Below are positions 49,788-59,468 of a stretch of 64,000 nt of DNA, in pieces. Position numbers and translations under genes: made by a program. A model generated the notes under the pieces. That model was not told where the DNA came from. It saw only the letters and a program-made list of their open reading frames with translations, and did no database searches. The DNA is from Porphyridium purpureum (Eukaryota > Rhodophyta > Bangiophyceae > Porphyridiales > Porphyridiaceae), in the NCBI GenBank assembly GCA_008690995.1, contig VRMN01000008.1:372001-436000 (forward strand), written 5' to 3'. The first letter of the stretch is position 1; each line of letters opens with the position of its first letter.

Positions 49788-51062
49788 ATGCCGGCGCACG
49801 GGGTTCAGCGAGAGAGCCGGACTCGATTTGTGCGAGAAAGCGCGTCCAGAAGGCAGGAGGGATTGGCCATGGCGGACCAAAGCGTCCTCGGTCGCGCAAC
49901 AGCGCCCGATGTGATTAATCTTGGAAAGGGGCACCCGCACCGCTCGCTCCTGGACCTGGAGTCTGTGTGTGCGGCGTTCAGCCGCGCGGTTCAACGCCCA
50001 GATGCCGCGATGAACATGATGCAGTACGGCCCAGGTGAAGGGAATGCAGACATGTTGAAGAGCATTCGACAGTGCTTTCACCCGAATGCACCGTCGGGCT
50101 CACTCTTGGTCACGAATGGGAGTGGACAGGCTTTGGATTTGGTGTGTTGCCTCTTCAGCCAGCCGGGCGACGTGATCTTTGTCGACTCGCCGTCGTATTT
50201 CCTCGCATTCTTTACGTTCAAGGATCACCGGCTTGTGGTGCGCGATGTGCCTACGGGCAAGCATGGCATGGACTTGGACGCCCTCGAAGTTACACTGAAG
50301 GAGACGACCCCAGACAAGCGACCAAAGCTGTTGTACACCGTGCCTGTGGGGAATAATCCGAACGGTACCTCGATGACCGTGCCACAGATGCAGCGCCTTG
50401 TGGCACTTTCGCGTGACTATGGCTTCAAGATTATTGCGGATGAGGTGTACCGCTTCCTCACCTTTCCGGAAACGGAGCCGACGTTGCCTAGTCTCTTCGA
50501 GTTTGACGACCCGGCCAATCCAACCGTGTTCTCCCTCAATTCATTCTCGAAGCTGCTTGGGCCAGGTGTACGGCTCGGATGGATCCACACAGCGCCATCG
50601 CATGTTGAGAAGATGTGTAGCGGCGGACTGCTGCTCAGCGGCGGTGGCCTCAATCCGTTTACATCAGAAATCGTCAACGAGATGCTTGAGGGTGGCGAGC
50701 AGTTGCGCATCATTGCGCATCTGCGCAAGACTTACACATCCAATGTCGCGGTCATGTGCGATGCACTCGACAAGCACGTACTGCCGCTCAAGCCAGGCAT
50801 CACGTACAATCGACCGACTGGTGGCTTCTTTCTGTGGCTCGAGTTTCCGCCGAACTCCATCGACACCTGGGAGCTTAATGAACTTGCACAGACGAAATTC
50901 GGCGTCTCATTTTTCCCCGGTGCCAAGTTCAGCTCGACAGGGCGCGGCACCCGACTGGACTCGGCGCTGAGAATCTGCTTTGCGTACCTTGACCAAGCCC
51001 AAATTGTCGAAGGTGTGCAGCGACTCTCGCTCGCTGTGAAGGAGGCGTACTCACTGGTGTAG
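49788..51062 (+). CDS. PLP-dependent class I/II aminotransferase (kynurenine/2-aminoadipate type)
   Basis: A 424-residue fold-type I enzyme. It has VINLGKGHPH at the N-terminus, the substrate/PLP region YGPGEGNADMLKSI, VGNNPNGTSM, the PLP-Asp strand IIADEVYRFL and the PLP-Lys motif NSFSKLLGPGVRLGWIH. The C-terminal small domain carries GGFFLWLEFPP and FFPGAKFS with a salt-bridge Arg region (SALRICFAY). These features match the 2-aminoadipate / kynurenine / valine-pyruvate-like aminotransferases. No clear organelle signal; the N-terminal 27 residues are basic. The stop codon is followed at once by AATAAA, and the next gene starts 35 bp later. Confidence 0.88.
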   Translation: MPAHGVQRESRTRFVRESASRRQEGLAMADQSVLGRATAPDVINLGKGHPHRSLLDLESVCAAFSRAVQRPDAAMNMMQYGPGEGNADMLKSIRQCFHPNAPSGSLLVTNGSGQALDLVCCLFSQPGDVIFVDSPSYFLAFFTFKDHRLVVRDVPTGKHGMDLDALEVTLKETTPDKRPKLLYTVPVGNNPNGTSMTVPQMQRLVALSRDYGFKIIADEVYRFLTFPETEPTLPSLFEFDDPANPTVFSLNSFSKLLGPGVRLGWIHTAPSHVEKMCSGGLLLSGGGLNPFTSEIVNEMLEGGEQLRIIAHLRKTYTSNVAVMCDALDKHVLPLKPGITYNRPTGGFFLWLEFPPNSIDTWELNELAQTKFGVSFFPGAKFSSTGRGTRLDSALRICFAYLDQAQIVEGVQRLSLAVKEAYSLV

Positions 51063-51097
51063 AAATAAAAGTGCGCGTTCCGGTACTGAATGTGAAA

Positions 51098-52003
51098 ATG
51101 GAAGCGACTCGTGCGGTCTCATTTGTGTTGACCTCCTCGTTCCAAAGCAGATCAGCTGCGCTACGCGGACTTGAACAAGCCGACCGCCTTTCGGGCTGCG
51201 GATTGTGCCGGGTCAACGCGAACGTGGCGTTGCCGCGCGCGACGGTGCGATGCTCGTTGGACGCTTCGCTCCGTGGGGTTAAGGAGGCGCTGGGCGTGCG
51301 CGCGCTGACTTACTTGTCGAGCGTGTCTGCGAGCGAGCACTCAAATCCATCGGTTCAGTCTCCCCCAAGACGCCAACTTGGCAGCGCGGTCTGGGCACGC
51401 GTTCTGTCCATCCCGCCCAATGCCATGACTTTCGCTGGCTTGTGTGTTGGTTTACTGTGCGCGTGTTTGTGCGTATCTGGCTCGCGTGCGCACCAAGATG
51501 CTGCGCTCCTTTTCTGGGCTGTCAACCGGCTTCTCGATGGCATGGACGGCGTCCTGGCAAGATTCTCAGGAAAGGCGTCCGACTGGGGTGCTCTGCTTGA
51601 CATCTCTTGCGATTTCGTGGTATACGCGGCCATTCCTATTGGCCTGGTGGTCGGCTGCAGAGGTCTGGATGCATTGTCTACCGCGCGCCTTTTCATGTCG
51701 CTGGCGTTTCTGCTTGCGTCCTACTTTGTGAATAATGGAGTTCTCTTCTATCTATCGGCCCTGCTCGAAAAACGAAAGGCAGGCGCAGAAGCCCGCGGCG
51801 AGCGCACTTCCGTCACAATGTGCGACGCGCTGATTGGCGGTTCGGAAACTGTTCTGGCGTATTGCTTCATGTTCTGGGCACGGCGCACATCGGCTCAAGC
51901 GCTTGCCTTCACTTTTGACGTATTTTCGTTTCTTGTGGGTATCACTGCACTACAACGACTCGTGTGGGCGCGTGCCGCGCTGACCGGCGACAAGAATGCG
52001 TAA
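51098..52003 (+). CDS. CDP-alcohol phosphatidyltransferase-family enzyme
   Basis: A 301-residue protein from the first in-frame ATG at 51098. About 90 residues of Ser/Arg/Ala-rich sequence, likely a plastid or mitochondrial signal, precede six or so membrane helices. The catalytic motif DGMDGVLARFSGKASDWGALLDISCDF (given in part) fits the family's D-x2-DG-x2-AR-x8-G-x3-D-x3-D pattern with all acidic residues. The family joins a CDP-activated lipid and an alcohol head group. The substrate cannot be told; a phosphatidylglycerophosphate- or phosphatidylinositol-type role is possible. It is tightly packed behind the aminotransferase and convergent with the SNARE gene (66 bp between stops). Confidence 0.88.
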   Translation: MEATRAVSFVLTSSFQSRSAALRGLEQADRLSGCGLCRVNANVALPRATVRCSLDASLRGVKEALGVRALTYLSSVSASEHSNPSVQSPPRRQLGSAVWARVLSIPPNAMTFAGLCVGLLCACLCVSGSRAHQDAALLFWAVNRLLDGMDGVLARFSGKASDWGALLDISCDFVVYAAIPIGLVVGCRGLDALSTARLFMSLAFLLASYFVNNGVLFYLSALLEKRKAGAEARGERTSVTMCDALIGGSETVLAYCFMFWARRTSAQALAFTFDVFSFLVGITALQRLVWARAALTGDKNA

Positions 52004-52069
52004 CCAGATTTGCCACACGCGCCAAGCGTGCCCGGTTGCAATCTTTCTTTTTCTTCTTCGGTTTATTGT

Positions 52070-52846
52070 TTATAGGAGCATAAGCAGCAAATAGATGGAG
52101 ATCACCAACACCACAATGACTAAAGTACAACAAAAGCATTTCCGCCGACGCTGCCGCTTCGCGTGTGCCTGTTCTAGATGGCGCTCACCCTTAGTCACGT
52201 ATTCGCCAGCGCTCTCAATGTCCAGCGCCACTTGGTCTACTTGCTTACCTTGCTCTTGGGTCAGGACGTGCAACTCTTGCATCACCTCACGGATGTCAAG
52301 CAGCGAGTTTTGTATGTGGCGCATTTCGGCGTCACGCTCCTCGATCACCTCGAAATTCGTCTGAGCTTCTCGTTCCAGCGCCGCATACTTTGTGCCTTGG
52401 GATTGCTGCTGCTGCTGCTGCTGCTGAGCTAACAGTAAGGGCGTCTTGGCCTGAGGCGCACGCGTGGTCAGGGACGCCTGACTTGCCGCATCATTTGAAC
52501 CTCGTTGCCTACGCTCTTCTTCCTGCTCCAAGGCGACCTGGTTCGCAAGCAATATCGGCTCGCACTGCTTTGCTAGCGAGAAGAAATCGTCAAGCACTGC
52601 CGCTAGATCAGCTTTCAGCTTGCGTTCAAGCTGTGACTCAGACACACCACTTCTAGACGCCTTGGACGCCTTGGATTCCCGTAAGAGCTGTGCGCCGCGC
52701 GTCGCAGCCGCCTCATTGCGCCGAAGTGCGTCGCGCACAAACGCCGCATGTTGCGCCGCGGGCTCTTGCTGTATCGCGCGCGCAAGCTGCTCATTTGTCT
52801 CTTCGATACCGCGCACCAGTTCGCGCAGCTCAAGCGCCTGCGACAT
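52070..52846 (-). CDS. Qa-SNARE (syntaxin family)
   Basis: A 258-residue tail-anchored protein. Residues 1-110 form helices typical of the syntaxin Habc region; a Gln run (QQQQQQQQ) and linker follow; then the SNARE motif (EERDAEMRHIQNSLLDIREVM, given in part) with the ionic-layer Gln in TQEQGKQVD. A Cys/Arg-rich juxtamembrane stretch (RQRRRKCFCC) could be palmitoylated, and a C-terminal hydrophobic anchor (TLVIVVLVISIYLLLMLL) ends the protein. It resembles endosomal/prevacuolar SYP2-PEP12 syntaxins, which is a guess at compartment. Confidence 0.88.
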   Translation of the reverse strand: MSQALELRELVRGIEETNEQLARAIQQEPAAQHAAFVRDALRRNEAAATRGAQLLRESKASKASRSGVSESQLERKLKADLAAVLDDFFSLAKQCEPILLANQVALEQEEERRQRGSNDAASQASLTTRAPQAKTPLLLAQQQQQQQQSQGTKYAALEREAQTNFEVIEERDAEMRHIQNSLLDIREVMQELHVLTQEQGKQVDQVALDIESAGEYVTKGERHLEQAHAKRQRRRKCFCCTLVIVVLVISIYLLLMLL

Positions 52847-53217
52847 GAGTGATGCCCACGAAGTGATTTACGCGTGTTCCTTTTCCTCTCCACGGCTGCC
52901 TCCGCTGTCGAGGCACTCGGGATCCTATTTGGTAGTTTAACGAATACTGAGAAATTCCTGCGACAACAGCCACCTTTTACATTCCTAGCTTGACGAATGA
53001 CGACTCTAAACATGCTCGCTCACGCTCGACTCAAGCCAGAAGCTAGACCATGGCGGCACTGCAGAACGAACGTTCTCATCTAGACCAATAATGCGTGGGC
53101 GGCCGACGCCTCCACAAATAACCTTTCGAGTCAAATGATGACGAAGAATGCTCACCGCCCGTATCTGGCCCGCGCTGGCACAGAAGCATATCGGATGGTG
53201 CCAGAGACGAACAGGTC
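52847..53217. other. Intergenic stretch, about 370 bp
   Basis: Lies upstream of the SNARE gene and downstream of the GH36 gene. No motif recognised; no GTAC cluster here. Confidence 0.4.
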
Positions 53218-56200
53218 TCAAAACGAGGCACGAGCATACACATGGAAGCACGCACTGTCCGAGTCGAAAATAAATTTGATTGGAATTCCCGCGTTCATGA
53301 GCGAGGTGCCACTCACTGCGAGAACGCGCCCGTACTGATAGACGGCTTGAGCGGTTTTCTCGATCGTACCGGTTTGCATGTTGCGCGCAAGCGTCCCCGG
53401 AAGCAGCTCTTCGACCGAGTACATCATATTCGGCGCAAGGCCGCCCAACTGCAACAAGGGGTTTAGCCGGCCGACCTCTCTTCGAATGTTAACCGCAAAC
53501 ACAATGGCCTCTTGCTTGTCTGCCGCCACGTGCATCCATGCCATCGAGTCCGAGTCGAACGGCGACCACAGACGGAAGAGATCACTATAGTTGATGAGTT
53601 TGGCGAAACGCTTGTACATACTGACCGAGGCTCGCACCTCAAGCATCTCCTCTTCAGTCCAGTGGCGCGGGTCCATTTCAAAGCCAAAAGTACCCATCAT
53701 CGCCATGATTGTGCGCGTCTTGAGTGTAGCCATGCGGTATGTCTGATGGTTGGGCACAGTCGAAATGTGCGCACCCATAGAGCGGACGGGGTACACCAGG
53801 CTTGTTCCGTACTGAATAAATGCGCGAGACACAGCGTCTGTGTTATCAGACGTCCAGATCTGAGGCGAGTAGTAAAGCATTCCAGCGTCAAACCGCCCGC
53901 CACCGCCCGAGCAGGTCTCGAACAAAATGTCCGGGAACGCGGTCGTGATGCGCCCGAGCACCTCATACACACCCATGATGAAGCGATGCGCTACCTCGCC
54001 CTGCCGGTCGGGCGCCAGGTGCTGCGAAAAGACTTCGGTCAAGTGGCGGTTCATATCCCACTTCACGTACGAGATTGGCGCGCTTCTGAGCAATTCGTAA
54101 AGTTGCTGGAATATATACTCTCGAACATCCTTTCGCGAAAAGTCGAGCACAAACTGATTCCTTCCTGTCGTACGATGACGTGTCGGCACGTGAAGCGACC
54201 AGTCTGGATGATTTCGGTGCAGCTGCGAGTCGTAATTGACCATTTCTGGCTCTAGCCAGATCCCAAATTTCATGCCCAGCGCCTCGATTTCCCTTGCGAG
54301 ACCTTCAATGCCGAATGGAAATTTGGCCTTGTTCACATACCAGTCACCCAAGCTTGAGCTGGCGTCATTCCGTTCCCCGAACCAGCCATCATCCAGCACA
54401 ATCATTTCAATATCAGCCTTGCTCGCTTCGCGCGCGAGCTCGATGACGTTCTCATGGTTCACGTTGAAGTACTGCGCCTCCCACGTGTTGATCAGGATCG
54501 GGCATAATTCTTCGCGCCAGCGTTTCGGCATAAGTTGCATGCGCATAAGTCGGTGCAAGTCGCGCGACATGTCGCCCAGACCACACGCAGAGTACGTCAT
54601 GATGACCTCGGGACAGTGGAATGCATCGTGGCGCTCGAGAATCCACGAAAAGTCTTCTGGGTTGATGCCCATGTTCACACGCAGCCGACGGTTTTCGGAC
54701 ACCTCGGCCATCGCAGAAAAGTTGCCCGAATACACCAGTGTAAATGCAAAAACAGACGGACCGTGCTCGCTGGGCGGCCGCTTAGTGGATATGGCCAGAA
54801 AAGGATTGAATTGATGGGACGAAGTGCCGCGCGATGACTTGAATTGCGTGGTTCCGTCGTTGAGCTCACGGGACACAACTTGCCGCTCGCGGGCCCACCC
54901 CCCGCTCAGCTGGGTCGCATAGTACTTATCGGCATCAAAGTCGACTGTCGCAGACATGATCGACTCGATCTTGAGCTTTGCGTTTGTGCGGTTAATCACT
55001 GAGACGCGCCGAATGATACTCGAGTACTCGTGCATCACCGTGTAAATGATCTCCACGAGCAGCTTGGTGACGGAGTCTTCGAGTTCTACAATCAGCGTGG
55101 TGGCTTGCGAAGGGTCATCAACGCACACGTGCGGCATTTGCAGATTCGGAAACGGCTTCCCGGTTACAATGCGGTGCGACTTGTACCTCATCGGGCTGAT
55201 GTGGCTCCCATCTGCGTACCTAATGCGGATGCTGGGTTCACGATAATCGCCCGTGCCCTTGTCTGAAAATTCGAGCAGCTTGGTATTCTTCCCTATGGCC
55301 TCTGGATCCAACTTGCCCCAATTGATGTTCGGCATGCTCGTCATCTTTGCCATATCAGCCATGCCGTCTGTAAGCGAGTCCATGTCACCTTCAAGCGCGG
55401 GAAGGTTTACCACAGAACCCTGCGTGGCTCTGATATCCAGTGCATGCAAGTCCATCACAGAATGGGTTCCGTCAATGACCCGGCTCGGCACATCGGCAAA
55501 GGTTGCATGCATACCGGGCGATCGCCCGCGGTTGGTCCCGAACTCACGGGCGCGGCCTTGCAGCTCGGGCGATCGCATCTGAGCAGTTGTACTTGCTGAC
55601 GTGACCCCCTGACTTTGATGACGCTGCAGCGAGCCCGAGGTCTCACCGTTTTCATCCTGCTGGCTCTTGCGTTGTGGCTGAGCCTGACCACGGTTAGGCG
55701 TTTGGCTAATTGCACTGCCCGTACTCGAAGGCTCTGTGTGCGTCCCGTCCGCCTGGCTCTCCTTCCGGGACGACGCATCGTCTGGCGAGTTCTTATCCTC
55801 CCCAAGCGCGTCCATCAGAACGTTCTCACCCAGGTCGCGATTCAGGTCGCCGCCGCGAAAGCGCTCACGCGTCCACAGCCGCCACGACGCGTTCTCCAGA
55901 CGCCGGGATCGAAGCTGGTCTTCGACATTATCCTTTGCGCGCGTGTAGATCTTCCACTTTTCCTGCAGCTCGGACTCATTATTAATCACGTTCTCGAGTT
56001 CATGGAGCCCCAGGATCTTTGCAACCGTCACCTCCCCTACCGGATCAAAAAGCGTGACGGCATTTGCCAGGGTGAGATACGACAGATCATCCTCCTCTGG
56101 CAGAATCCCACCCCACCACAAATGCTCCAGGTTGCGGTTATCATCCACGCGGAACGCGTACAGCACGGTCTTTGTCTGCAGCCGGAACACCCGCGTCGCC

Positions 56201-56241
56201 GGGTTGAACGTCACTCCGGGACGCCCCTCGCCATCTCTCAT
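53218..56241 (-). CDS. GH36 alpha-galactosidase with large N-domain insertion
   Basis: A 1007-residue protein; bacterial GH36 enzymes are about 730. The beta-sandwich N-domain begins at once (no signal peptide) and is interrupted after about residue 130 by roughly 150 residues of polar low-complexity sequence (Ser/Gln/Arg/Gly). The (beta/alpha)8 domain holds DDGWFGERND, KFGIWLEPEMV, the nucleophile in SYVKWDMNRH, CSGGGGRFD and the acid/base in WTSDNTDAVSR. Both catalytic Asp are present. It would cleave alpha-galactosides in the cytosol; in red algae the main such compound is floridoside (galactosylglycerol), so floridoside mobilisation is the natural inference. Confidence 0.9.
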   Translation of the reverse strand: MRDGEGRPGVTFNPATRVFRLQTKTVLYAFRVDDNRNLEHLWWGGILPEEDDLSYLTLANAVTLFDPVGEVTVAKILGLHELENVINNESELQEKWKIYTRAKDNVEDQLRSRRLENASWRLWTRERFRGGDLNRDLGENVLMDALGEDKNSPDDASSRKESQADGTHTEPSSTGSAISQTPNRGQAQPQRKSQQDENGETSGSLQRHQSQGVTSASTTAQMRSPELQGRAREFGTNRGRSPGMHATFADVPSRVIDGTHSVMDLHALDIRATQGSVVNLPALEGDMDSLTDGMADMAKMTSMPNINWGKLDPEAIGKNTKLLEFSDKGTGDYREPSIRIRYADGSHISPMRYKSHRIVTGKPFPNLQMPHVCVDDPSQATTLIVELEDSVTKLLVEIIYTVMHEYSSIIRRVSVINRTNAKLKIESIMSATVDFDADKYYATQLSGGWARERQVVSRELNDGTTQFKSSRGTSSHQFNPFLAISTKRPPSEHGPSVFAFTLVYSGNFSAMAEVSENRRLRVNMGINPEDFSWILERHDAFHCPEVIMTYSACGLGDMSRDLHRLMRMQLMPKRWREELCPILINTWEAQYFNVNHENVIELAREASKADIEMIVLDDGWFGERNDASSSLGDWYVNKAKFPFGIEGLAREIEALGMKFGIWLEPEMVNYDSQLHRNHPDWSLHVPTRHRTTGRNQFVLDFSRKDVREYIFQQLYELLRSAPISYVKWDMNRHLTEVFSQHLAPDRQGEVAHRFIMGVYEVLGRITTAFPDILFETCSGGGGRFDAGMLYYSPQIWTSDNTDAVSRAFIQYGTSLVYPVRSMGAHISTVPNHQTYRMATLKTRTIMAMMGTFGFEMDPRHWTEEEMLEVRASVSMYKRFAKLINYSDLFRLWSPFDSDSMAWMHVAADKQEAIVFAVNIRREVGRLNPLLQLGGLAPNMMYSVEELLPGTLARNMQTGTIEKTAQAVYQYGRVLAVSGTSLMNAGIPIKFIFDSDSACFHVYARASF

Positions 56242-56411
56242 TGTGCCACCTTTTGCACGCCCACGCTCCTGCGTATCGTACCCACCACCTCTGTCTACAC
56301 GCCTCTTCCCCTCTCCTCCCCTCCCCGTGTCTCTCTCCCTCTCCCGTCTCCCATTGCTGCAGCCCTTTTCCTTTTTCCACCCTTTTCTTAACCTTCCTTT
56401 ATTTAACCTGG

Positions 56412-56586
56412 AACCCTAATCCATAGCCTTCTCCATCATGTAACCCTAATCCCGATAAGCTGTACTCACTCATATCAAAACGGGGCGTTCCGCTTGTAGA
56501 GCAACTGCGGCGTCGTTTCGATTCAACGTGGAAGCACGCGACAGACTGTACTTCGTGTAAGCGGCTTGTTGGAGGCGGAGGTACAG
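56412..56586. promoter_or_regulatory. Two ACCCTAAT and three GTAC words upstream of the GH36 gene
   Basis: AACCCTAAT at 56412 and 56442, CTGTAC at 56460 and 56546, GGTACAG at 56580. They lie 170-345 bp upstream of the alpha-galactosidase ATG. Nearer the gene the DNA is C/T-rich on the plus strand (56280-56400). From 56587 to 57020 I see nothing else. Confidence 0.55.
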
Positions 56587-57020
56587 TCCGCTGCTGCGGG
56601 GTGGCGCGTGTGAGCGGGAAGTTTTGTGTGCAATACACGACCAGCGGTTGCGCATAGAAACGCAGTGATGGATTGTGCCAGTGTCATGATACGCCGAGGC
56701 AGCGTTCACGACGAGCGCACTCGCCGAGCTGGTTGAGGATATCAGCGCACGGGTTGTGTTTGTCAAAAGGCTGTCACTGTCTTTCAAATGTGCCGCCTTT
56801 GCGCTGCATGCAGATGGCCAACCGGTGTGTAGCCTAGACTCGGCGACGCAGCGGCTTGCTCTTCTGAGTGGGAGCAACCCGCGCCATGAAATTGAACGAA
56901 CTTTTGAACCCTCATGAGCATGCTTGATTTCGTCAATCCCTCACAGATTAGCTGGACTTTAGATCAATGGAGTCCCACCATAGATTTCGACTGCTTCATC
57001 AATGAGCACGGATGACACGC

Positions 57021-57983
57021 TCACATGGCATACTGCGATACACCTTTGGTAAGCGAGTGCGCTGGAGCCATGGAGATGAGGAACTCCTTCTCAAAGTCCT
57101 CCTGCATACGCGCGAACTGAGCGTCACACTGCTTCTTGATGATATCTATGTTCCTCGCGTAAATTTCCTTGTTGGCAGGGTCGATGCGGTCGAGCTGAGC
57201 CATGTCAGAAAGCGCACTTAGGAGATCACCGAGCTTCCAACGTACCGATGCGCGCCAATACAGCGCCTTCAGATTGTTTGGATTGACCAGCAGTGCCTCC
57301 TCGCTGGCCACGAGTGCCGCAGTATACCGATACATTCGAAAATTAGCCGCCGCTAGGTTGGAAAGCATGGTACTATGCTGCTCCTGGACGAGCTTGGCGT
57401 CTGGCTTGCCACCTTTTACACGCTGCAGTATAAGTACCGCCTGTGTGTACATCTCGACGGCGCGCTTGTAGTCACGCTGGCCAAACGCCGTGTTGCCCTG
57501 CATTTTGAGATGCTCCGCGTCTGCGAGCGAGATCCCCGCTGCCTCGGAAAATTTCCACTCCTCCACATCTTCCAGCCACACGTCTGCCACATGCCGATTG
57601 CTTTCCTTGGGGCAAAACAGCACCCCGCGCTGCCCAACCTGAAGCAGAAGCAGCGCGCGCCGAAGACACGCACAGAAATGCGATTGTGTCATGAGCACCG
57701 TGCGCGTCGAGCTCTGCATGCATCGGTCCTCGTAGCTGTGCTCGCAGTCCGCGCATTCCACATACCGCACTCGATACAGCAACTCATACCCTGCTTTCGC
57801 CTTGCGCTTGTACCCGCCTTTGCTTGTGCTGCCCTTTTTCTCGCTCAGCCCCGACTCGGATTCCGGTTCGTACCGCGCGAGGCTGAGCGCGCCACGTCCG
57901 TCTATGAAGTAGCCGCGCGCCGCACTGCTGACCTTAACGTGCGGCAGAGGAGTCACATCCAGAACACGGCGCTCTGCCGACAT
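57021..57983 (-). CDS. TPR-domain protein, co-chaperone-like
   Basis: A 320-residue protein from the ATG at 57983. Residues 160-285 form three TPR units (LKMQGNTAFGQRDYKRAVEMYTQ, given in part; LSNLAAANFRMYRYTAALVASEEAL; ALYWRASVRWKLGDLLSALSDM) with the final charged helix (YARNIDIIKKQCDAQF) seen in FKBP/AIP-type co-chaperones. The first 150 residues are not a clear FKBP domain; they contain a Cys-rich segment (CADCEHSYEDRC). The TPR layout suggests binding to Hsp90/Hsp70 C-termini; the N-terminal function is unknown. It lies upstream of, and on the same strand as, the GH36 gene. Confidence 0.7.
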   Translation of the reverse strand: MSAERRVLDVTPLPHVKVSSAARGYFIDGRGALSLARYEPESESGLSEKKGSTSKGGYKRKAKAGYELLYRVRYVECADCEHSYEDRCMQSSTRTVLMTQSHFCACLRRALLLLQVGQRGVLFCPKESNRHVADVWLEDVEEWKFSEAAGISLADAEHLKMQGNTAFGQRDYKRAVEMYTQAVLILQRVKGGKPDAKLVQEQHSTMLSNLAAANFRMYRYTAALVASEEALLVNPNNLKALYWRASVRWKLGDLLSALSDMAQLDRIDPANKEIYARNIDIIKKQCDAQFARMQEDFEKEFLISMAPAHSLTKGVSQYAM

Positions 57984-58273
57984 GGTTGCTTTGTTTCTAG
58001 TGTTTCCATTCGCTCCTCTCTGGGGAGAATCGGTCGCTAGTCGTTCTGGTATCGTTTCAAAACTCGGCTGAAGCCGATTCGGCTCGTGAAAATTTACTGC
58101 GACAGAGGAGAAGAAGATTTACGCCAGTTCTGCATCCACGACACTGCTCCGAGCATCCCTGTCCCACACGACCGCCTTCAATGCCCGATCATCGATGCTG
58201 AACCGGAGGAATCGCTGGTCTCGGTAGAGTGCTGTCGAAGAACATCTGGGCTTGACGACGTCAGCTTGTCGAC

Positions 58274-58858
58274 CTACTCGTGCTCGGACTGTGCTTGAAA
58301 TCGTTCCCTCAGGTACGCGCCGTACTCTGCCTTGAAAGACAAGGGGTGACTCTGCGAGCGCTTGCATGCTGCTTGGAACATTGTGTCAGCGTCGGGCTTT
58401 GAGGCGATCATGTTGTCTGCTTTGCCAGCAATCTGCGGCTCGGCCCTACTGCTTGCAGAAGAAACGTTGTTCTGCGCATTCGCTATACTACTGCTCCCAT
58501 CCTGATCTTCGGCACCACGCTGACGAATGCCGAGCACGGCGTTCCGCCGCTGCGACCGCTCCTCCCTTCGCGCGGCCGCGCGCGTCGCCTCCTCAATCAA
58601 AAATTCCGAATACATGACTTTCGCGCGATCGTGCTCCATCATCCTTGTCTTGCCGCACACCCAGAACTCGCGCGCGGAGTCGCCGCACCCGTCCAACTCC
58701 CCAGTCATGTAGTACTCCCGCAGCTGATTCGACGGCTTGTAACATCGATACAGCGCGGTCAGCTTGGCCACGCAAGAGTCTGGCAGCGTTACATTTGGTA
58801 TCTGTGTCAAACTCGAGCCTGCCGGCGCCTTGTCCTCCTCGAACGCTTGCTCTGCCAT
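58274..58858 (-). CDS. DUF3128-type twin-cysteine protein
   Basis: A 194-residue protein from the ATG at 58858. Residues 30-75 show the DUF3128/Emi1 pattern: C...LYRCYKPSNQLREYYMTGELDGCGDSAREFWVCGKTR (positions summarised; Cys spaced as CX8C and CX9-10C) with the conserved P..Q...YY..GELD core. Family members are small proteins with paired cysteines related to CHCH proteins, some linked to mitochondria. The rest is polar and Ala/Arg/Ser-rich. Confidence 0.75.
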   Translation of the reverse strand: MAEQAFEEDKAPAGSSLTQIPNVTLPDSCVAKLTALYRCYKPSNQLREYYMTGELDGCGDSAREFWVCGKTRMMEHDRAKVMYSEFLIEEATRAAARREERSQRRNAVLGIRQRGAEDQDGSSSIANAQNNVSSASSRAEPQIAGKADNMIASKPDADTMFQAACKRSQSHPLSFKAEYGAYLRERFQAQSEHE

Positions 58859-59468
58859 TGCTTCTCGCCGTGTTGTCTGTCCTTCTCCACCACCACGACC
58901 TCCATCCGACCCAACCTTCATTCCTCGCATGAACACAAATGCCATCACTGTAATGCTGAATTGCATTCGAACGGACTGGCAGACATCGCAGTTGCGGCTG
59001 AGAAGAGACGTCGTGCGCTGGTGAAGACCCAAGGGTAGTCCATCTGCACAGAGCATAGGAGTAGATAGCGACATGCAAGGTCGCGTTCGGCGCGGGCGCG
59101 TCCAGTAAAGCGTGGGGTCTCTTCTTATGCTGACACAGAGACACCCATCCAAGCGTCTCGTTCGCATCCAGGGGATGAACGGACTTGTGCGCCAGCGACG
59201 ATAAGGGCGCGTGCGTCGCTTGGCTAGACGGTAGAGATGATAAAGATTACAAAACAACGAATTCGATTGTTTCGGGATTTACTTTCCTTGCACCAGTCGA
59301 TTGAGTTCATCCCTGCAAATCGAGCAAGGCTCGGATATCCTTTCTCATGGCTCACAGAACCAGTGACTCACAACATGGAGGATCATACTTTGACAGCTTT
59401 TGTGATGAAGACAAGAAAGCCGGAGTAAGCTAGTCTGTTTGGACGTGTACGAGTTTGTCTTCAATTCC
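58859..59468. other. Divergent intergenic stretch, about 610 bp
   Basis: Lies between the DUF3128 gene and the FAD oxidoreductase. The part nearest 58860-58920 is C-rich. No GTAC cluster, telo-box or RNA gene seen. Confidence 0.4.

Noticed and set aside
51071-51097. Start of the phosphatidyltransferase 27 bp upstream of the ATG
   Set aside because: The upstream extension begins with GTG, which is unlikely in a nuclear gene; the first in-frame ATG at 51098 was used. The same reasoning moved the starts of glucokinase, ELO, NFU, rhomboid, CNNM, PH protein, the membrane protein at 32945 and the FAD oxidoreductase.
53512-56391. Several 190-260 codon plus-strand frames
   Set aside because: All are antisense to the GH36 alpha-galactosidase, whose catalytic motifs make the minus strand the coding one.
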